Notes: generated from the sequence alone by a model not told the origin. Shown: positions 17,016-27,639, numbered from the stretch's first letter. The stretch is 64,000 nt of DNA from Methanoplanus endosymbiosus (GCF_024662215.1 NZ_CP096115.1:2170001-2234000); one strand, 5' to 3'. A program made the numbers and translations.

Positions 17016-17960
17016 TTAAAAGAGGTAATCGTCTTTCTCTGTCTTTTTTTCCTCAAGAAATTCCATTGATTCGGTGTAATCGTCCTCTGCTTCTTCTGAT
17101 TCTTCTGCTTCTTCTGCTTCCTCTGATTCTTCCTCCACTGATTTTCTGTATCCGGTATCTGCATTATTACTGCTGCGTCCGGGACTGCTGCCACTCCTCT
17201 CTGCTTTTATTCCTGTTTTTTCTTCTCTTCTTTTGCCTGGGGCACTGGCATAGTCATCATCAACATCTTCAGCGTCTTCAGCGTCTTTGGCTTCAGTGAC
17301 GGCACTGATCTCATCCGGAGTTTTGGCAGGGAATGGTGCAGGGTATTCATATTTTTTATGGTTTGTGCCTGAGTAACCGGACCTCTCTGATTCCCTGTTC
17401 TCTTCCTGGATTTTTATTACTGCCGCACCAATGTCTCCGATAATATCTGATATTTTCTTGCTGTCCTGAAATATTACGCCTTTTGAGAGGATGGCATTGC
17501 TGTTCTCACCCGGAATTTCATTTATTCTCACCTCAAATCTGCCTTTTGATAATAATGTCGGGATTATTATCAGTATTATTCCGATGATGGCGGGGAGGAT
17601 ATATGCTGGGAGCACAGGGGGTGTTATCTTTTCAATGAGTGCATATGCACTGGAATATGGCCTTAAGTATAGGTATGCTGCGCCTGCAATAAATAACAGG
17701 CCTGCAATTATTCCCGGAAGAGATGCTGCACCCAGTGTTTTTGATTCTATGCCTTTTACATCATGAATGTTCATCTCTGCCACAAGTGATATCTTTCCGT
17801 CCTTTGCTGCACTTCTGTTCTGTGCGAAGAGGATCAGCCTTTTATTTGTCAGGGCTAAATATGAGGCGGCTTTTTGAGGGTAGGCCATTCTGAAGGGGCC
17901 GTACTGGCGTACAGTAACTTCCCTTTCTGACATTTCAATAAATTCTGATACCGAAGACAT
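17016..17960 (-). CDS. Membrane protein with PH-like domain and acidic tail
   Basis: A 314-residue protein. Residues 1-75 contain YLALTNKRLILFAQ, the signature of a bacterial-type PH domain. Two membrane helices follow (about 80-100 and 118-142). The C-terminal 120 residues are disordered and very acidic, with repeated EEAEEAEESEEAED blocks encoded by simple TTC/TCT-rich DNA at 17090-17135. It may sense or organise membranes; its function is unknown. Confidence 0.7.
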   Translation of the reverse strand: MSSVSEFIEMSEREVTVRQYGPFRMAYPQKAASYLALTNKRLILFAQNRSAAKDGKISLVAEMNIHDVKGIESKTLGAASLPGIIAGLLFIAGAAYLYLRPYSSAYALIEKITPPVLPAYILPAIIGIILIIIPTLLSKGRFEVRINEIPGENSNAILSKGVIFQDSKKISDIIGDIGAAVIKIQEENRESERSGYSGTNHKKYEYPAPFPAKTPDEISAVTEAKDAEDAEDVDDDYASAPGKRREEKTGIKAERSGSSPGRSSNNADTGYRKSVEEESEEAEEAEESEEAEDDYTESMEFLEEKKTEKDDYLF

Positions 17961-18088
17961 TATAAAAGAGAATTATGGCAGACTGTATTAAATCATTTTC
18001 TGATCTGATACACAGATACGTGACCATTGGTTATACGCAAATTCCTGAAAAAAGATATCATATATATTGATTTATTTTGCCGGAAACA

Positions 18089-20116
18089 TTACCAAACCAT
18101 ATTGTAACCGGGCTTTGTGTAGGCTGTATCGTCCCTGAGCATGACCTCATTTATTCTTATGCTCAGATCTTTCAGACTGCTCATCACTATCTCCTCGTCT
18201 GAGACTGTGTACAGTACATCGTCCATATACAGTGATCTTTTAACAACCTCCGGGCCGCTCCGGTAATATGATGACATTTCTGAATCGCCCTGCTTAACCT
18301 TTCCTTTCAGGATAAATCCAGTGTCCGGATCAATTCCGAATACATATGCACCGTTGAAGATCTCTTTTGTATATGACTTCTCATAATTCCCGTACAGGCT
18401 CTCATCAACCGGCACACTGGCAATCTCCCATACCGGAAGGACGAGTATATTCTTCTCTTTATCAAATAGGAGTGCCTTATGATCCCTCAGTGCCTCAGAA
18501 TCAGATCCATAATCTCCGATCTCAACACTGTCGGTTAATACCGGACTGTTGACATCTGTTACATCAAAGAGTGCAACCTTCAGTCCTGTTGTGCTTACCC
18601 CTCCCCACTCATTCTTTTCAGCAGATTTTCCTATACCGATTATATGGTCTTTATCATAGGGATGCAGATAGTCTGAATATCCGGGTATCTTCAGTTCGCC
18701 AAGAATTCCCGGTTTATCCGGGTTTGAGAGGTCAATTACAAAGAACGGGTCCATCTCTTTAAATGTTACAAGGTACAGCCTGTCTCCGGCAAACCTTGCG
18801 GAGTATATTCTCTCATCAGGTGCAATGTACTCAAGTCTGCCTGTAATATCCAGATTTGGGTTTAATACATAGACCGAGTTGTATCTGCTGATCTCTCCTC
18901 TGCCATAGTTGTTTACTGTTGTTGCAACTCTGAGATTGTCATTGTATTCGTCCAGAGACCACTGGTTTAAAAACCTGCCCGGCACTGTTCCGGTGGACTT
19001 ATATTCAATATCTCCCTTTCCGATTGAAAACCTGTGTATGACACTTTCCGGCCCGTTGCTGTCCGTATCTTCTTCTGCAAGCATGCCCCGGTAATATGGC
19101 ATATTCTTCATATAGCTCAGGTAGATATTCTTCGCTGAGGCATACATCGTATCGTCCCATCCAAGGAGGAAGGATTCTGTATCTGCAACTTCACTGCCGG
19201 AAGTGTCAAAGGATGTTATGGTGTACATCACAAAGTCATTGTACGGAACCGGCGGACACCAGACATCCGGTTCTGATACAGCTTTACCATCCATTTTGAC
19301 AACCGGCATGCCGGTGTCATACCTGTTCACCGGCTTTTTGGTTACTGCATAAATCCACCCGTCTGTCATACGTGCATCACTGTAATCTCCGGGCATTGTT
19401 ATCTCATGCACAATTTCCGGTGCGGAGCGGTCTGATATGTCATAGATATAGGCCTTTGCGGCATCCTCTGTTACAGGAACCGGGACAGAACTGCCCTCAG
19501 GCGTTATCCATTCTTCCTCATAACCGTCTGCAAAGACCACAAGCCGGTCACCCTGCAGGAAGAGATCAGTAGTCCTGTATCCCGGAATTTCTGTCTCCGA
19601 TACAATGCCTGATTTCTCTGCCGGATATGCGTCCACTATCGTCAGAAGGCTGTCTCTGAGTATGTAGATGTACTTTCCGTCATTTTTGACATAATCAGCT
19701 TCATCAACCCCTTTTACCTGGACATTTGTCTCCGAATAATCGGATGCGCCGCTGTCGCCCGCAACCGTATAAGGCAGGCTTTGAGAGGCTGCCGGAGGCA
19801 TTGAGTCCTGCACTGCTGTTTTCTGCATATAATTTTCTGAATCCGTTCTGCCCGTTGATAAGGATTCTTCAGCCATCCCGCCATAAGCGAAAAAGACTGT
19901 TTCAGGATAGTCATATCTGCTGTATGAGTTATCCTGACTGTATTTTTCAAGATAATCTTTCAGTCCGTCCTCATCTGTAACCCTGATGAGGCCGTTCCCA
20001 TCATCGCCGTATGGCCCCGGATAGAAGAGAAGGGCATATGCAAATATCCCTGCAACTGTAATTACGCCTGCAATGAGCAGTATCATCACTACTGTAAATC
20101 CCGTTTTCTTTTCCAT
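18089..20116 (-). CDS. Secreted beta-propeller protein (COG4880-like)
   Basis: A 675-residue protein with one N-terminal membrane helix (VVMILLIAGVITVAGIFAYA) and a long extracytoplasmic part. SETNVQVKGVDEADYVKNDG, followed by YIYILRDSLLTIVDAYP, is the hallmark of the secreted beta-propeller family PF09826. The rest has repeating blade-like segments (GDRLYLVTFKEMDPFFVIDL, SDYLHPYDKDHIIGIG). Members are common in methanogens and have no known activity; a surface or adhesion role is a guess. Confidence 0.85.
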   Translation of the reverse strand: MEKKTGFTVVMILLIAGVITVAGIFAYALLFYPGPYGDDGNGLIRVTDEDGLKDYLEKYSQDNSYSRYDYPETVFFAYGGMAEESLSTGRTDSENYMQKTAVQDSMPPAASQSLPYTVAGDSGASDYSETNVQVKGVDEADYVKNDGKYIYILRDSLLTIVDAYPAEKSGIVSETEIPGYRTTDLFLQGDRLVVFADGYEEEWITPEGSSVPVPVTEDAAKAYIYDISDRSAPEIVHEITMPGDYSDARMTDGWIYAVTKKPVNRYDTGMPVVKMDGKAVSEPDVWCPPVPYNDFVMYTITSFDTSGSEVADTESFLLGWDDTMYASAKNIYLSYMKNMPYYRGMLAEEDTDSNGPESVIHRFSIGKGDIEYKSTGTVPGRFLNQWSLDEYNDNLRVATTVNNYGRGEISRYNSVYVLNPNLDITGRLEYIAPDERIYSARFAGDRLYLVTFKEMDPFFVIDLSNPDKPGILGELKIPGYSDYLHPYDKDHIIGIGKSAEKNEWGGVSTTGLKVALFDVTDVNSPVLTDSVEIGDYGSDSEALRDHKALLFDKEKNILVLPVWEIASVPVDESLYGNYEKSYTKEIFNGAYVFGIDPDTGFILKGKVKQGDSEMSSYYRSGPEVVKRSLYMDDVLYTVSDEEIVMSSLKDLSIRINEVMLRDDTAYTKPGYNMVW

Positions 20117-20307
20117 AATTCTGTCTCACCCCTGCACTGATTCTGTATGGTATCTTATGGACCTGTCCGGTAATTAATCTGGCTTTGACTTCAAAAATTC
20201 CGGAAGTCATGGAGGAGTTGTCAGTTATAATTACAAAAAAAGGGAAATTATTGTCTGCTGGGCCGGGAGAGTATTTTATTACGGTTTTTTCAGCCGGAAA
20301 AATCTCT

Positions 20308-21369
20308 TCAGAAGAGGCTTCTCTGGCCTGCAGTGTTCTCCTGTTTTTCAGGTTCCGGCTCTCTGATTGTTTCAGGTCTGTTCTGATCATTCTTATTCTC
20401 TCTGCCGGCAGCTCTCTTTTCCGGGAATCTGTAGAGGTTTGAATTCACAGGTTTGCACCAGCCAAATTCCCCTTCCTTAATATCTTTGAGCGTTGAATCG
20501 ACCTCATTTAACATGGCACTGATATTGTCGGCATGGTGGACTGCCCATGCCTCAGTGCTCTGCGGCATTACATCTCCATACGTGCCGTGATGGGACTGGA
20601 TTATATGCAGCAGATGGTTAAAGGTATCTTCATCAGTGTACCTCCTGAATTTTGATATCCTCTCGATTGCGGGGCTGATATGCCCGATCAGTGAATAGGT
20701 GGGGCATGGCTTAAATGAGATGCCTGACTTCTCAAATGTATCGGCCTTGCCTATATCATGAATAAGCGCTCCGGCGATGACGATGTCCCTGTCAATATCA
20801 ATTCCGGGCAGTGAATCTGTAATTCCGGCTGCGATCTCCACAACCTCAAGGGTATGGTGGGCAAGCCCGCCGTAGTAGGCGTGATGGTTCTTCTTCGCCG
20901 CCGGTTTTTCATAAAATCCGTCTGATGTTTTTATAGCTTCTCTGACGATCTTTTTAATCCCGCTGTCCTTTATGCCGGAGATATGCTTTTCAAGCTGTTT
21001 TTTAATCTCATCCGGATGTACGGGCGAATAGATATAATCTGTAATATTGAGGTTATTTTCATTCTCTCTGTATCTCAGGAATTCTATGCCGGAATTTACA
21101 TGAATTTCCATTGAGCCTTTATATTCCCTCACTTCCCCGGCAATTCTGTAGATGTTTCCCTCAGCAATCAGTCCATAATATCTCTCAATCTCTTCCTCAC
21201 TGCTGCCTCTGTTGCCCCAGATCTTGCATTCTCTTGTCCCTGTCCTGTCTGATATTGTGCATGTTATGAACAGTCCGCCTGTTCTTGTTTTAATGGACAG
21301 ATTTTCGATGAGGAAAAGTGAATCTATCTTCTGTCCAACCGTTATCTCTTCAATATAGATATTTTTCAT
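20308..21369 (-). CDS. OB-fold/HD-domain nuclease (YhaM-like)
   Basis: A 353-residue protein. Residues about 1-110 form an OB-fold nucleic-acid-binding domain (FITCTISDRTGTRECKIWG). Residues about 155-310 form an HD phosphohydrolase domain with the metal-binding residues in YGGLAHHTLEVVEIAAG, ALIHDIGKADTFE and the later HH of IIQSHHGTYG. This domain order matches the YhaM 3'-5' exoribonuclease family, so an RNA- or ssDNA-trimming role is likely. The Lys/Glu-rich last 40 residues look disordered. Confidence 0.82.
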   Translation of the reverse strand: MKNIYIEEITVGQKIDSLFLIENLSIKTRTGGLFITCTISDRTGTRECKIWGNRGSSEEEIERYYGLIAEGNIYRIAGEVREYKGSMEIHVNSGIEFLRYRENENNLNITDYIYSPVHPDEIKKQLEKHISGIKDSGIKKIVREAIKTSDGFYEKPAAKKNHHAYYGGLAHHTLEVVEIAAGITDSLPGIDIDRDIVIAGALIHDIGKADTFEKSGISFKPCPTYSLIGHISPAIERISKFRRYTDEDTFNHLLHIIQSHHGTYGDVMPQSTEAWAVHHADNISAMLNEVDSTLKDIKEGEFGWCKPVNSNLYRFPEKRAAGRENKNDQNRPETIREPEPEKQENTAGQRSLF

Positions 21370-21432
21370 TGCTGATCTTCCCTTTATTTAACCGGATTAA
21401 TTATTGATGCGGAACTGTTTGGATACGGGATT

Positions 21433-22143
21433 TTATGGAGATATTCCAAGCCTCATCTTCAGGAGCCTGATTATCATTCCTGCACCGTCTGCACGTCCCA
21501 CTGAGGTGTCCTCCCTGTTCTCCCAGACAATTGGGACTTCCTTTATGCTGTAACCCTTCTTCGTAAGCCGCCAGAGCAGTTCTGCATCATATTCAAAACC
21601 TTTTGTCTTCATATCGGGCAGAACATCATTCAGTGCATTTCTTCTGAAAACTTTAGCGCCGCACTGTGTGTCGCTGAAACGTATATTCAGAATCAGCCTG
21701 ATTGCAATATTGAAGAGGCGGCTCTGAACCCTTCTGGAAAACGGCTGCTTTACCACAACATCTGACCCTTTCATCCACCTCGATCCTATTGCACAGTCAT
21801 AATCAGAGAGATATGAAAACAGGCGTATCATCTCACTCTCGGAGGTAGATCCGTCGGCATCTGTAAATCCGACATACTGCGTCTCTGAGTTCAGAATTCC
21901 GGCAGTTATGCCGCCGCCTTTCCCAAGTCTTTCAGGATATTCAAGGCATATGATCTCCGGAAATTTATCCGATATTCTCTCCGAAAAATTCCGTATGACA
22001 TCAGGTGTCCTGTCAGTTCCGTCACAGACAAAGATTATTGTGCCTTTAAAAGATGATAATGATTCAAGGAAGGGTTTAATCCTCTTCTCCTCATTGTATG
22101 CCGGAACAATGATTGTGCAGTCCCCGGCCTTAATATTCTGCAT
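21433..22143 (-). CDS. GT2 glycosyltransferase (dolichyl-phosphate glucose synthase-like)
   Basis: A 236-residue GT-A fold enzyme without membrane helices. IIVPAYNEEKRIKPFLESL is the N-terminal donor-binding segment, FTDADGSTSESEM contains the metal-binding D-x-D, and SRRVQSRLFNIAIRLILN resembles the Alg5/DPM family. It probably loads a sugar from a nucleotide carrier onto a dolichyl phosphate for glycan assembly. Confidence 0.85.
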   Translation of the reverse strand: MQNIKAGDCTIIVPAYNEEKRIKPFLESLSSFKGTIIFVCDGTDRTPDVIRNFSERISDKFPEIICLEYPERLGKGGGITAGILNSETQYVGFTDADGSTSESEMIRLFSYLSDYDCAIGSRWMKGSDVVVKQPFSRRVQSRLFNIAIRLILNIRFSDTQCGAKVFRRNALNDVLPDMKTKGFEYDAELLWRLTKKGYSIKEVPIVWENREDTSVGRADGAGMIIRLLKMRLGISP

Positions 22144-22158
22144 AAGTTATCTGTTCAG

Positions 22159-22674
22159 TCAGCAGCCGAGTTTTTCAATAATTGCTTCGGCAAATCCCTT
22201 TGATACTGTCGGATGATTTGCAGTTATTATATTCATATCTGAGACTACCGGAATATTCAGGTAATTTGCTCCCCCTTCTTCTATCAGTTTTAAGGATGCA
22301 GGTGATTCAAAGACTGTTGCCTGCCTGCCCTTTAAGAGTCCTGCGCGTGCCAGAATTACCGGTGCAAGGCATATTGCGCCTATGACCTTCCCTGATTTTC
22401 CAAACTCTTCAGTGAGGGTTTTCAGATCGTCATCCGACCAGAGGAAATCACTTGCGCCAAGGCCGCCAACAATCACAATTCCGTCATAATCTGACTCTTT
22501 TGCGTCCTTAATCGCAAGTTTTGCCTCAATGATGCCCCCCATCATACCTTCGCACTCACCTGCCTTTGTTGATGCGACATCAAATTCAATTCCGGCCTCC
22601 TCAAAGATTTCTGCGGGTATTTCAAATTCCTCTTCCCTGTATCTCTTAGGTGCTACCACCATCAGCAATTTCAT
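22159..22674 (-). CDS. DJ-1/PfpI-family protein
   Basis: A 171-residue protein of the DJ-1/PfpI superfamily. C102 in VIGAICLAPVILARAG is the nucleophile at the elbow, with the acidic residue of the EEEFE segment near residue 15 as likely partner. Members act as proteases, deglycases or stress proteins; which applies cannot be told. It ends 15 bases before the glycosyltransferase gene and may be co-transcribed. Confidence 0.87.
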   Translation of the reverse strand: MKLLMVVAPKRYREEEFEIPAEIFEEAGIEFDVASTKAGECEGMMGGIIEAKLAIKDAKESDYDGIVIVGGLGASDFLWSDDDLKTLTEEFGKSGKVIGAICLAPVILARAGLLKGRQATVFESPASLKLIEEGGANYLNIPVVSDMNIITANHPTVSKGFAEAIIEKLGC

Positions 22675-22706
22675 ACAGGAAATGTGAGGCTTAAAAAAGT
22701 ATAATA

Positions 22707-22934
22707 TTACTGATGTTTCTCCAGGTGCTGCCTGAGCATAGTGTCAGGTTTACATCTGTCAGCAATCTCAAGCGCCCTCTGCCTCAGTTCGTTATGCTCA
22801 ACCCTGCATGACTCCGGCACATCACCATTTCTCAGTATCCCCGATGTGTTCTCGGTTATCTGTATAAGTTCGGTTGCTATGAGGGAGTTGAGCCACAGCA
22901 GATCTTTAAGCATCTGCCTCTCTTCGTCATTCAT
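22707..22934 (-). CDS. Small helical protein, unknown
   Basis: A 75-residue, mostly helical protein starting MNDEERQMLKDLLWLNSLIA. The frame extends to an ATG at 23006, but the extra 24 residues read poorly and lie in the AT-rich region between divergent genes, so the ATG at 22934 is preferred; neither has a clear Shine-Dalgarno sequence. No family recognised. Confidence 0.5.
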   Translation of the reverse strand: MNDEERQMLKDLLWLNSLIATELIQITENTSGILRNGDVPESCRVEHNELRQRALEIADRCKPDTMLRQHLEKHQ

Positions 22935-23051
22935 ACTTTTGTTATAATCTGTGTGAAAAATAAATTTCCGGTTTGATATTTTGTTGGCATAAATGGAAAA
23001 TGCCATTTTAATCCGGAATATAGTTAAAAGATAATTAAGGGTTATTCTAAT

Positions 23052-23459
23052 ATGTCGTATATTGAAGATATTAAATCAAAAGGAAACGCTGCAAATCCTT
23101 ACTTTTGCCTGATGGGCATTGAAGCAGGAGACTTTGGTGGCGGGCGGGCAGAACTGTCCATGAAAGTCAGGGGGGATATGTTAAACGGCGCAGGATGGCT
23201 TCAGGGCGGCGTATATGTATCACTGGCAGATGAGGCTATGGCTCTTGCGATATTTACAGTCCTTGAAGAGGGAAAGGGCATTGCAACAGTCTCCGAGTCA
23301 ACAGATTATTACAAAGGTCTGAAGAGCGGAATTCTGACTGCTAAGGCAAAAATCATAAAAAAAACCAGAAAGCTGATCTTTGCTGAAAGTATAACCTGCT
23401 CAGAAGACGGCAGCACTGTCTATTCAAGGACTTCAGCATCTTTTCTTATCACCGGCTGA
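23052..23459 (+). CDS. PaaI-family hotdog thioesterase
   Basis: A 135-residue hotdog-fold protein. NGAGWLQGGVYVSLADEAMA fits the PaaI pattern (normally H-G-G in place of Q-G-G, with the catalytic acidic residue in the long helix). The Q in place of His at the oxyanion site is a variation to note. It probably hydrolyses a CoA thioester; substrate unknown. Confidence 0.8.
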   Translation: MSYIEDIKSKGNAANPYFCLMGIEAGDFGGGRAELSMKVRGDMLNGAGWLQGGVYVSLADEAMALAIFTVLEEGKGIATVSESTDYYKGLKSGILTAKAKIIKKTRKLIFAESITCSEDGSTVYSRTSASFLITG

Positions 23460-23729
23460 TATTTGTGTAATATGCACTGCTCCGGATGATTCCATCTGTC
23501 CGGACAATTCCATCTGTCCCCGCCGGAAATACAGTACATTCTGCCTTTGATTATTCCGCAGAAAACTCCTTTTCCGGTGGCTTCATCAACGATTTTATCT
23601 GTAAAAAAAATCATATATATGAGTAGATTTAATCCGGAAATCTGACAGTTCAGATTCCGGTTTGCAGTAATAATTTTATGGACATATTGTGGACATTTCA
23701 TTTCTGCTGATATTTATGGAGAGGGTCAT

Positions 23730-25316
23730 TTGAAGTATATAATTGTAACCGGCGGAGTTATGAGCGGTCTTGGTAAGGGAATCACCACCGCGTCGATAGG
23801 AAGAATCCTTAAGAACAGGGGCTACAGGGTTACTGCGGTCAAGATAGACCCTTACCTGAACATTGATGCAGGGACCATGAATCCGGCACAGCACGGAGAG
23901 GTTTTTGTCCTCAAAGACGGCGGAGAGTCTGATCTGGATCTTGGCAATTATGAGCGTTTCCTTGACATAAGCCTGACATCTGATCATAATATCACAACCG
24001 GAAAGGTGTACCAGACTGTTATTGAGAAGGAGAGGCGCGGCGATTATCTTGGAGGGACAGTTCAGATAATCCCGCACATCACAAACCAGATCAAGGAGTT
24101 CATCACCAGCGCAGCTTCAAATCCGCTTGAGGACGGAGTGACAGCCGATATGTGCCTCGTTGAGGTCGGCGGAACTGTTGGTGACATTGAGAGTATGCCT
24201 TTCCTTGAGGCTGTGCGCCAGATGCACGGTGAACTCCCAAAGGAGGACATAGCACTTGTCCATGTCACCCTTGTGCCTGTTGACAACATGGGCGATCACA
24301 AGACAAAGCCAACCCAGCATTCAGTAAAGATGCTCCGTGAGCTTGGTATTCATCCGGACATCATAGTCGGAAGAAGCGATGTTGTGATGGGTGTAGGTAC
24401 AAAGAAGAAGATCTCACAGTTCTGTGATGTCTCACACCGCGCTGTCATCTCTGCCGCAACAGCGGCTGACATCTATGAAGTGCCGATGGAGATGGAGAAG
24501 GAAGGTCTTGCAGATGTCTTAAGAGATCTGCTGGGGCTTGAGAAGAAGGAGGCAGACAATGACTGGTACAGGGTTGTCAGCCGGGAGTACACCAACCGTG
24601 CCTCAATTGCAATCGTCAGCAAATACGGCATTGAGGACGTGTACCTGAGTATAAAAGAAGCACTGCGCCATGCAGGAAGGCATCTCTCAACCGAGGTTGA
24701 TATCCACTGGATTGATGCTGAGTCATATGATGAGAGTGAACTTGCTGAGATGGACGGCATATTAATACCCGGAGGATTTGGTAACCGTGGTATTGAAGGA
24801 AAGATCCAGGCCATCAGGTTTGCAAGGGAGAATAAGATCCCATTCCTCGGACTCTGCCTTGGTTTTCAGATGGCAGTCATAGAATTCTCAAGAGATGTCC
24901 TTGGCTGGGAGGGAGCAGGTTCTGAGGAGATGGGTGCTGAAAAGAATGTCATTGCAATTCTTCCGGAACAGGAGGATGTAACTGACCTTGGCGGCACTAT
25001 GAGACTTGGTAACTGTGATGTCGATCTGATGCCCGGAACTATGATTGAGAAACTGTACGGCAGCAGAAAGATTACTGAGAGGCACAGGCACAGGTATGAG
25101 GTAAATCCTGAATATATCGATGAGATCGAAGAGGCCGGCCTGAAATTCACCGGAAGGAGCGGCAACAGAATGGAAGTCTGTGAACTTCCGGGCAGTGATG
25201 CCTTCTTCCTGGCAACACAGTTCCACCCGGAATTCCGGTCAACACCGACAAAGCCTTCACCGCCATACCTTGGGTTTGTTGATGCGTGCAAAAAATACAG
25301 GATGAAAGAGGAGTAA
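23730..25316 (+). CDS. pyrG: CTP synthase
   Basis: A 528-residue enzyme converting UTP, ATP and glutamine to CTP. The synthase half opens with [20 protein letters not shown]. The glutamine amidotransferase half has the catalytic cysteine C376 in FLGLCLGFQ and the His/Glu pair in QFHPEF. Length is normal. The start is TTG 23730, with GGAGAGG upstream at suitable spacing. Followed by guaA, a second glutamine-linked nucleotide enzyme. Confidence 0.97.
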   Translation: MKYIIVTGGVMSGLGKGITTASIGRILKNRGYRVTAVKIDPYLNIDAGTMNPAQHGEVFVLKDGGESDLDLGNYERFLDISLTSDHNITTGKVYQTVIEKERRGDYLGGTVQIIPHITNQIKEFITSAASNPLEDGVTADMCLVEVGGTVGDIESMPFLEAVRQMHGELPKEDIALVHVTLVPVDNMGDHKTKPTQHSVKMLRELGIHPDIIVGRSDVVMGVGTKKKISQFCDVSHRAVISAATAADIYEVPMEMEKEGLADVLRDLLGLEKKEADNDWYRVVSREYTNRASIAIVSKYGIEDVYLSIKEALRHAGRHLSTEVDIHWIDAESYDESELAEMDGILIPGGFGNRGIEGKIQAIRFARENKIPFLGLCLGFQMAVIEFSRDVLGWEGAGSEEMGAEKNVIAILPEQEDVTDLGGTMRLGNCDVDLMPGTMIEKLYGSRKITERHRHRYEVNPEYIDEIEEAGLKFTGRSGNRMEVCELPGSDAFFLATQFHPEFRSTPTKPSPPYLGFVDACKKYRMKEE

Positions 25317-25362
25317 AAGGCCTTCCTGAAAATAATCTGAGTAAAAGTACCGGAGAATAATT

Positions 25363-26280
25363 ATGGTAAATACAGAAAAATTCATTGAAAGTGCAATAAA
25401 GGAAATCCGCGGGAAAGCCGAGGGTAAGAAAGTTGTAATGGCGCTCTCAGGCGGAGTTGATTCATCGGTATGTGCTGAGCTTGCAAAGCGCGCAATCGGT
25501 GAAAATCTCGTATCAATATATGTCGATACCGGACTTATGAGGAAGGGGGAGACTGAGAGAATTAAGTCTCTCTTCTCCGATATCAACCTTGATGTGGTTG
25601 ATGCCGGGGACGAGTTTATTGATGCACTGAGGGGTGTCAGTGATCCTGAAGTGAAGAGAAAGATCATTGGTGAGAAGTTCATCAGAATCTTTGAGCGCGA
25701 GGCTAAGAAGACAGGAGCTGCATACCTTCTTCAGGGTACGATATACCCTGATGTCATAGAGAGTGAGGGCGGCATTAAGAGCCACCACAATGTCGGAGGT
25801 CTCCCATACGATATTGCATTTGAGGGCCTCATTGAGCCTCTCATTGATCTCTATAAGGATGAAGTGCGGGATGTCGCAGGTGCACTTGAACTTCCGCTCG
25901 AAATTCAGCACAGAATGCCCTTCCCCGGCCCCGGCCTTGCAGTGCGCTGTGTAGGTGAAATTACGGAAGAGAAGATTGAGATTGTAAGGGAGGCAAACGC
26001 AATTGCCGAGGAGGAACTTGTTGAAAAGTTTAAGCCGTGGCAGTGCCTTGCAGCTGTAATCGGACTTGGCACAGGAGTCAAGGGCGATGTCAGGCTTCAC
26101 GGATGGATTGTCTCGGTAAGGGCGGTATATTCAAGGGATGCCATGACAGCAGACCCTGTGGAAGTGCCCTGGGAGACACTGCACCGTATGGCAACCAGAA
26201 TCACATCCGAAATTCCGGGTGTATCAAGGGTTGTCTATGACATCACTCCAAAACCGCCCGCAACAATTGAATACGAGTAA
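25363..26280 (+). CDS. guaA: GMP synthase, ATP-pyrophosphatase subunit
   Basis: A 305-residue protein that activates XMP with ATP and aminates it to [22 protein letters not shown] is the PP-loop, and the dimerisation domain ends with the family signature PPATIEYE. The amidotransferase domain is missing, as in many archaea where GMP synthase is two separate polypeptides; the partner is not in this window. It lies 46 bases after pyrG and is likely co-transcribed. Confidence 0.95.
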   Translation: MVNTEKFIESAIKEIRGKAEGKKVVMALSGGVDSSVCAELAKRAIGENLVSIYVDTGLMRKGETERIKSLFSDINLDVVDAGDEFIDALRGVSDPEVKRKIIGEKFIRIFEREAKKTGAAYLLQGTIYPDVIESEGGIKSHHNVGGLPYDIAFEGLIEPLIDLYKDEVRDVAGALELPLEIQHRMPFPGPGLAVRCVGEITEEKIEIVREANAIAEEELVEKFKPWQCLAAVIGLGTGVKGDVRLHGWIVSVRAVYSRDAMTADPVEVPWETLHRMATRITSEIPGVSRVVYDITPKPPATIEYE

Positions 26281-26330
26281 ATCTGTGGGTAATATCCCAT
26301 ATTTTCTTATATTCTGTGCGGGCCATGAGC

Positions 26331-26350
26331 ACCCGGAATAATATCCGGGT
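26331..26350. terminator. Hairpin after guaA
   Basis: ACCCGGA and TCCGGGT form a 7-bp GC-rich stem with a 6-base loop, 50 bases after the guaA stop. A T-rich run follows weakly. It could terminate or stabilise the pyrG-guaA transcript. Confidence 0.4.
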
Positions 26351-26436
26351 CTTTGGTTTCAATTAAAAATCCGGTTAAAATTCAACTTATGTTTAACCGA
26401 AATTTAGCCCATATTTAATGTTAATTGCAATGAACG

Positions 26437-26480
26437 CCGGAATTGTTAATATTCCGGGATTTGATATAAATCTATATAAT
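26437..26480 (+). promoter_or_regulatory. Inverted repeat and TATA box before argD
   Basis: CCGGAAT (26437-26443) and ATTCCGG (26451-26457) form an inverted repeat just upstream of TATA-like GATATAAATCTATATAA. The repeat is placed where a regulator could control the argD-hisC run. No regulator is known. Confidence 0.4.
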
Positions 26481-26499
26481 TATTCAGTCGTGATCATGA

Positions 26500-27639
26500 A
26501 TGAAGAATAATCCGGACTCAAAAGAACTCGACAGCCGCTACTTTATGCAGGCATTTAAGCGCAATCTGAAGATCGTAAAGGGCAGCGGCTCATATGTCTG
26601 GGATGATGAAGGGAAGAAATACCTCGACTGTGTTGCAGGCATTGCTGTATGCAGTACGGGACACTGCCACCCAAAGGTTGTTGAGGCGATATGCAGTCAG
26701 GCAAAGGAGCTGATTCATGTCTCCAATTTATATTATGTACCCAACCAGGGTGAACTTGCAGAAAAGCTTGTGGAGATCTCCGGGCTTAAAGGCGGACGGG
26801 TGTTTATGGCAAACTCCGGTGCAGAAGCCAATGAGGCAGCCCTGAAGCTTGCAAGGATCAGAACCGGCAGGAGTAAGTTCATCTCGTTTAAGGATGGTTT
26901 TCACGGAAGAACCTGCGCTTCCCTTGCAGTGACCCACAAACCGGCTATACGTGAGCCTTTCGGGCCGCTTCAGCCATATTGTGACTTTACTGACTATGGT
27001 GATCTTGAAGCCTTAACAGAACTGGCCGACAGGGATACAGCAGGCATTTTTGTAGAATGTATCCAGGGTGAAGCAGGGGTTATTCCCGCACCTGAGGGCT
27101 TCCTTAAGGGAATCAGGGACATCTGTGATGACACCGGAGCGCTTATGATTACAGATGAAGTCCAGACCGGAATGGGACGTACAGGCAGCTGGTTTGCATA
27201 CCAGAATGCCGGAGTAAATCCGGATATTGTCTCCATGGCAAAGGGTATTGCAAGCGGTTTTCCGATGGGTGCAATTGTTGCACGTGAGGGTTTATCATTC
27301 AATCCGGGTGAGCATGGCAGCACCTTCGCCGGCGGGCCGATAGCATGTGCGGCTGCGCTTGCAACCATTGAAGTGATAGAGGAGATTCTCCCGCAGATTC
27401 CGGAGAAGTCGGAGAGGTTCAGAAGCGGCCTTGCTGCTTTAAATCCGCGTGTAAACGGGCTTATGATCGGTATATCTGCCGGTGAGGAGAAATGTCCGGG
27501 AGTGCAGCAGAGATGCCAGGAGAAGGGCGTTCTGGTCAACTGTGCAGGGCATGGCAATCTGAGGATTGTTCCGCCGCTGACAATCTCGGACAGTGAGATT
27601 GATAGTGCTGTTGAGGCGATTAATGCGTCATTTGATTAG
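26500..27639 (+). CDS. argD: Acetylornithine aminotransferase
   Basis: A 379-residue PLP enzyme of class III for arginine synthesis. Signatures are NSGAEANEAALKLAR, FKDGFHGRT, the Asp of ITDEVQTGMGRTG that contacts the PLP ring, and the Schiff-base lysine in VSMAKGIASGFPMGA. Length is normal. A strong TATA-like region precedes it. It overlaps the next gene, so the two are co-translated. Confidence 0.93.
   Translation: MKNNPDSKELDSRYFMQAFKRNLKIVKGSGSYVWDDEGKKYLDCVAGIAVCSTGHCHPKVVEAICSQAKELIHVSNLYYVPNQGELAEKLVEISGLKGGRVFMANSGAEANEAALKLARIRTGRSKFISFKDGFHGRTCASLAVTHKPAIREPFGPLQPYCDFTDYGDLEALTELADRDTAGIFVECIQGEAGVIPAPEGFLKGIRDICDDTGALMITDEVQTGMGRTGSWFAYQNAGVNPDIVSMAKGIASGFPMGAIVAREGLSFNPGEHGSTFAGGPIACAAALATIEVIEEILPQIPEKSERFRSGLAALNPRVNGLMIGISAGEEKCPGVQQRCQEKGVLVNCAGHGNLRIVPPLTISDSEIDSAVEAINASFD

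Noticed and set aside
17066-17299. Leucine-rich 77-codon frame
   Set aside because: It is the antisense shadow of the Glu-rich low-complexity tail of the gene at 17016-17960.
20001-20390. 129-codon leftward frame across the beta-propeller and HD gene ends
   Set aside because: It overlaps two well-supported genes in another frame.
23420-23701. 93-codon leftward frame between the thioesterase and pyrG genes
   Set aside because: It overlaps the thioesterase end, has Cys/Trp-rich odd composition and no start signal.
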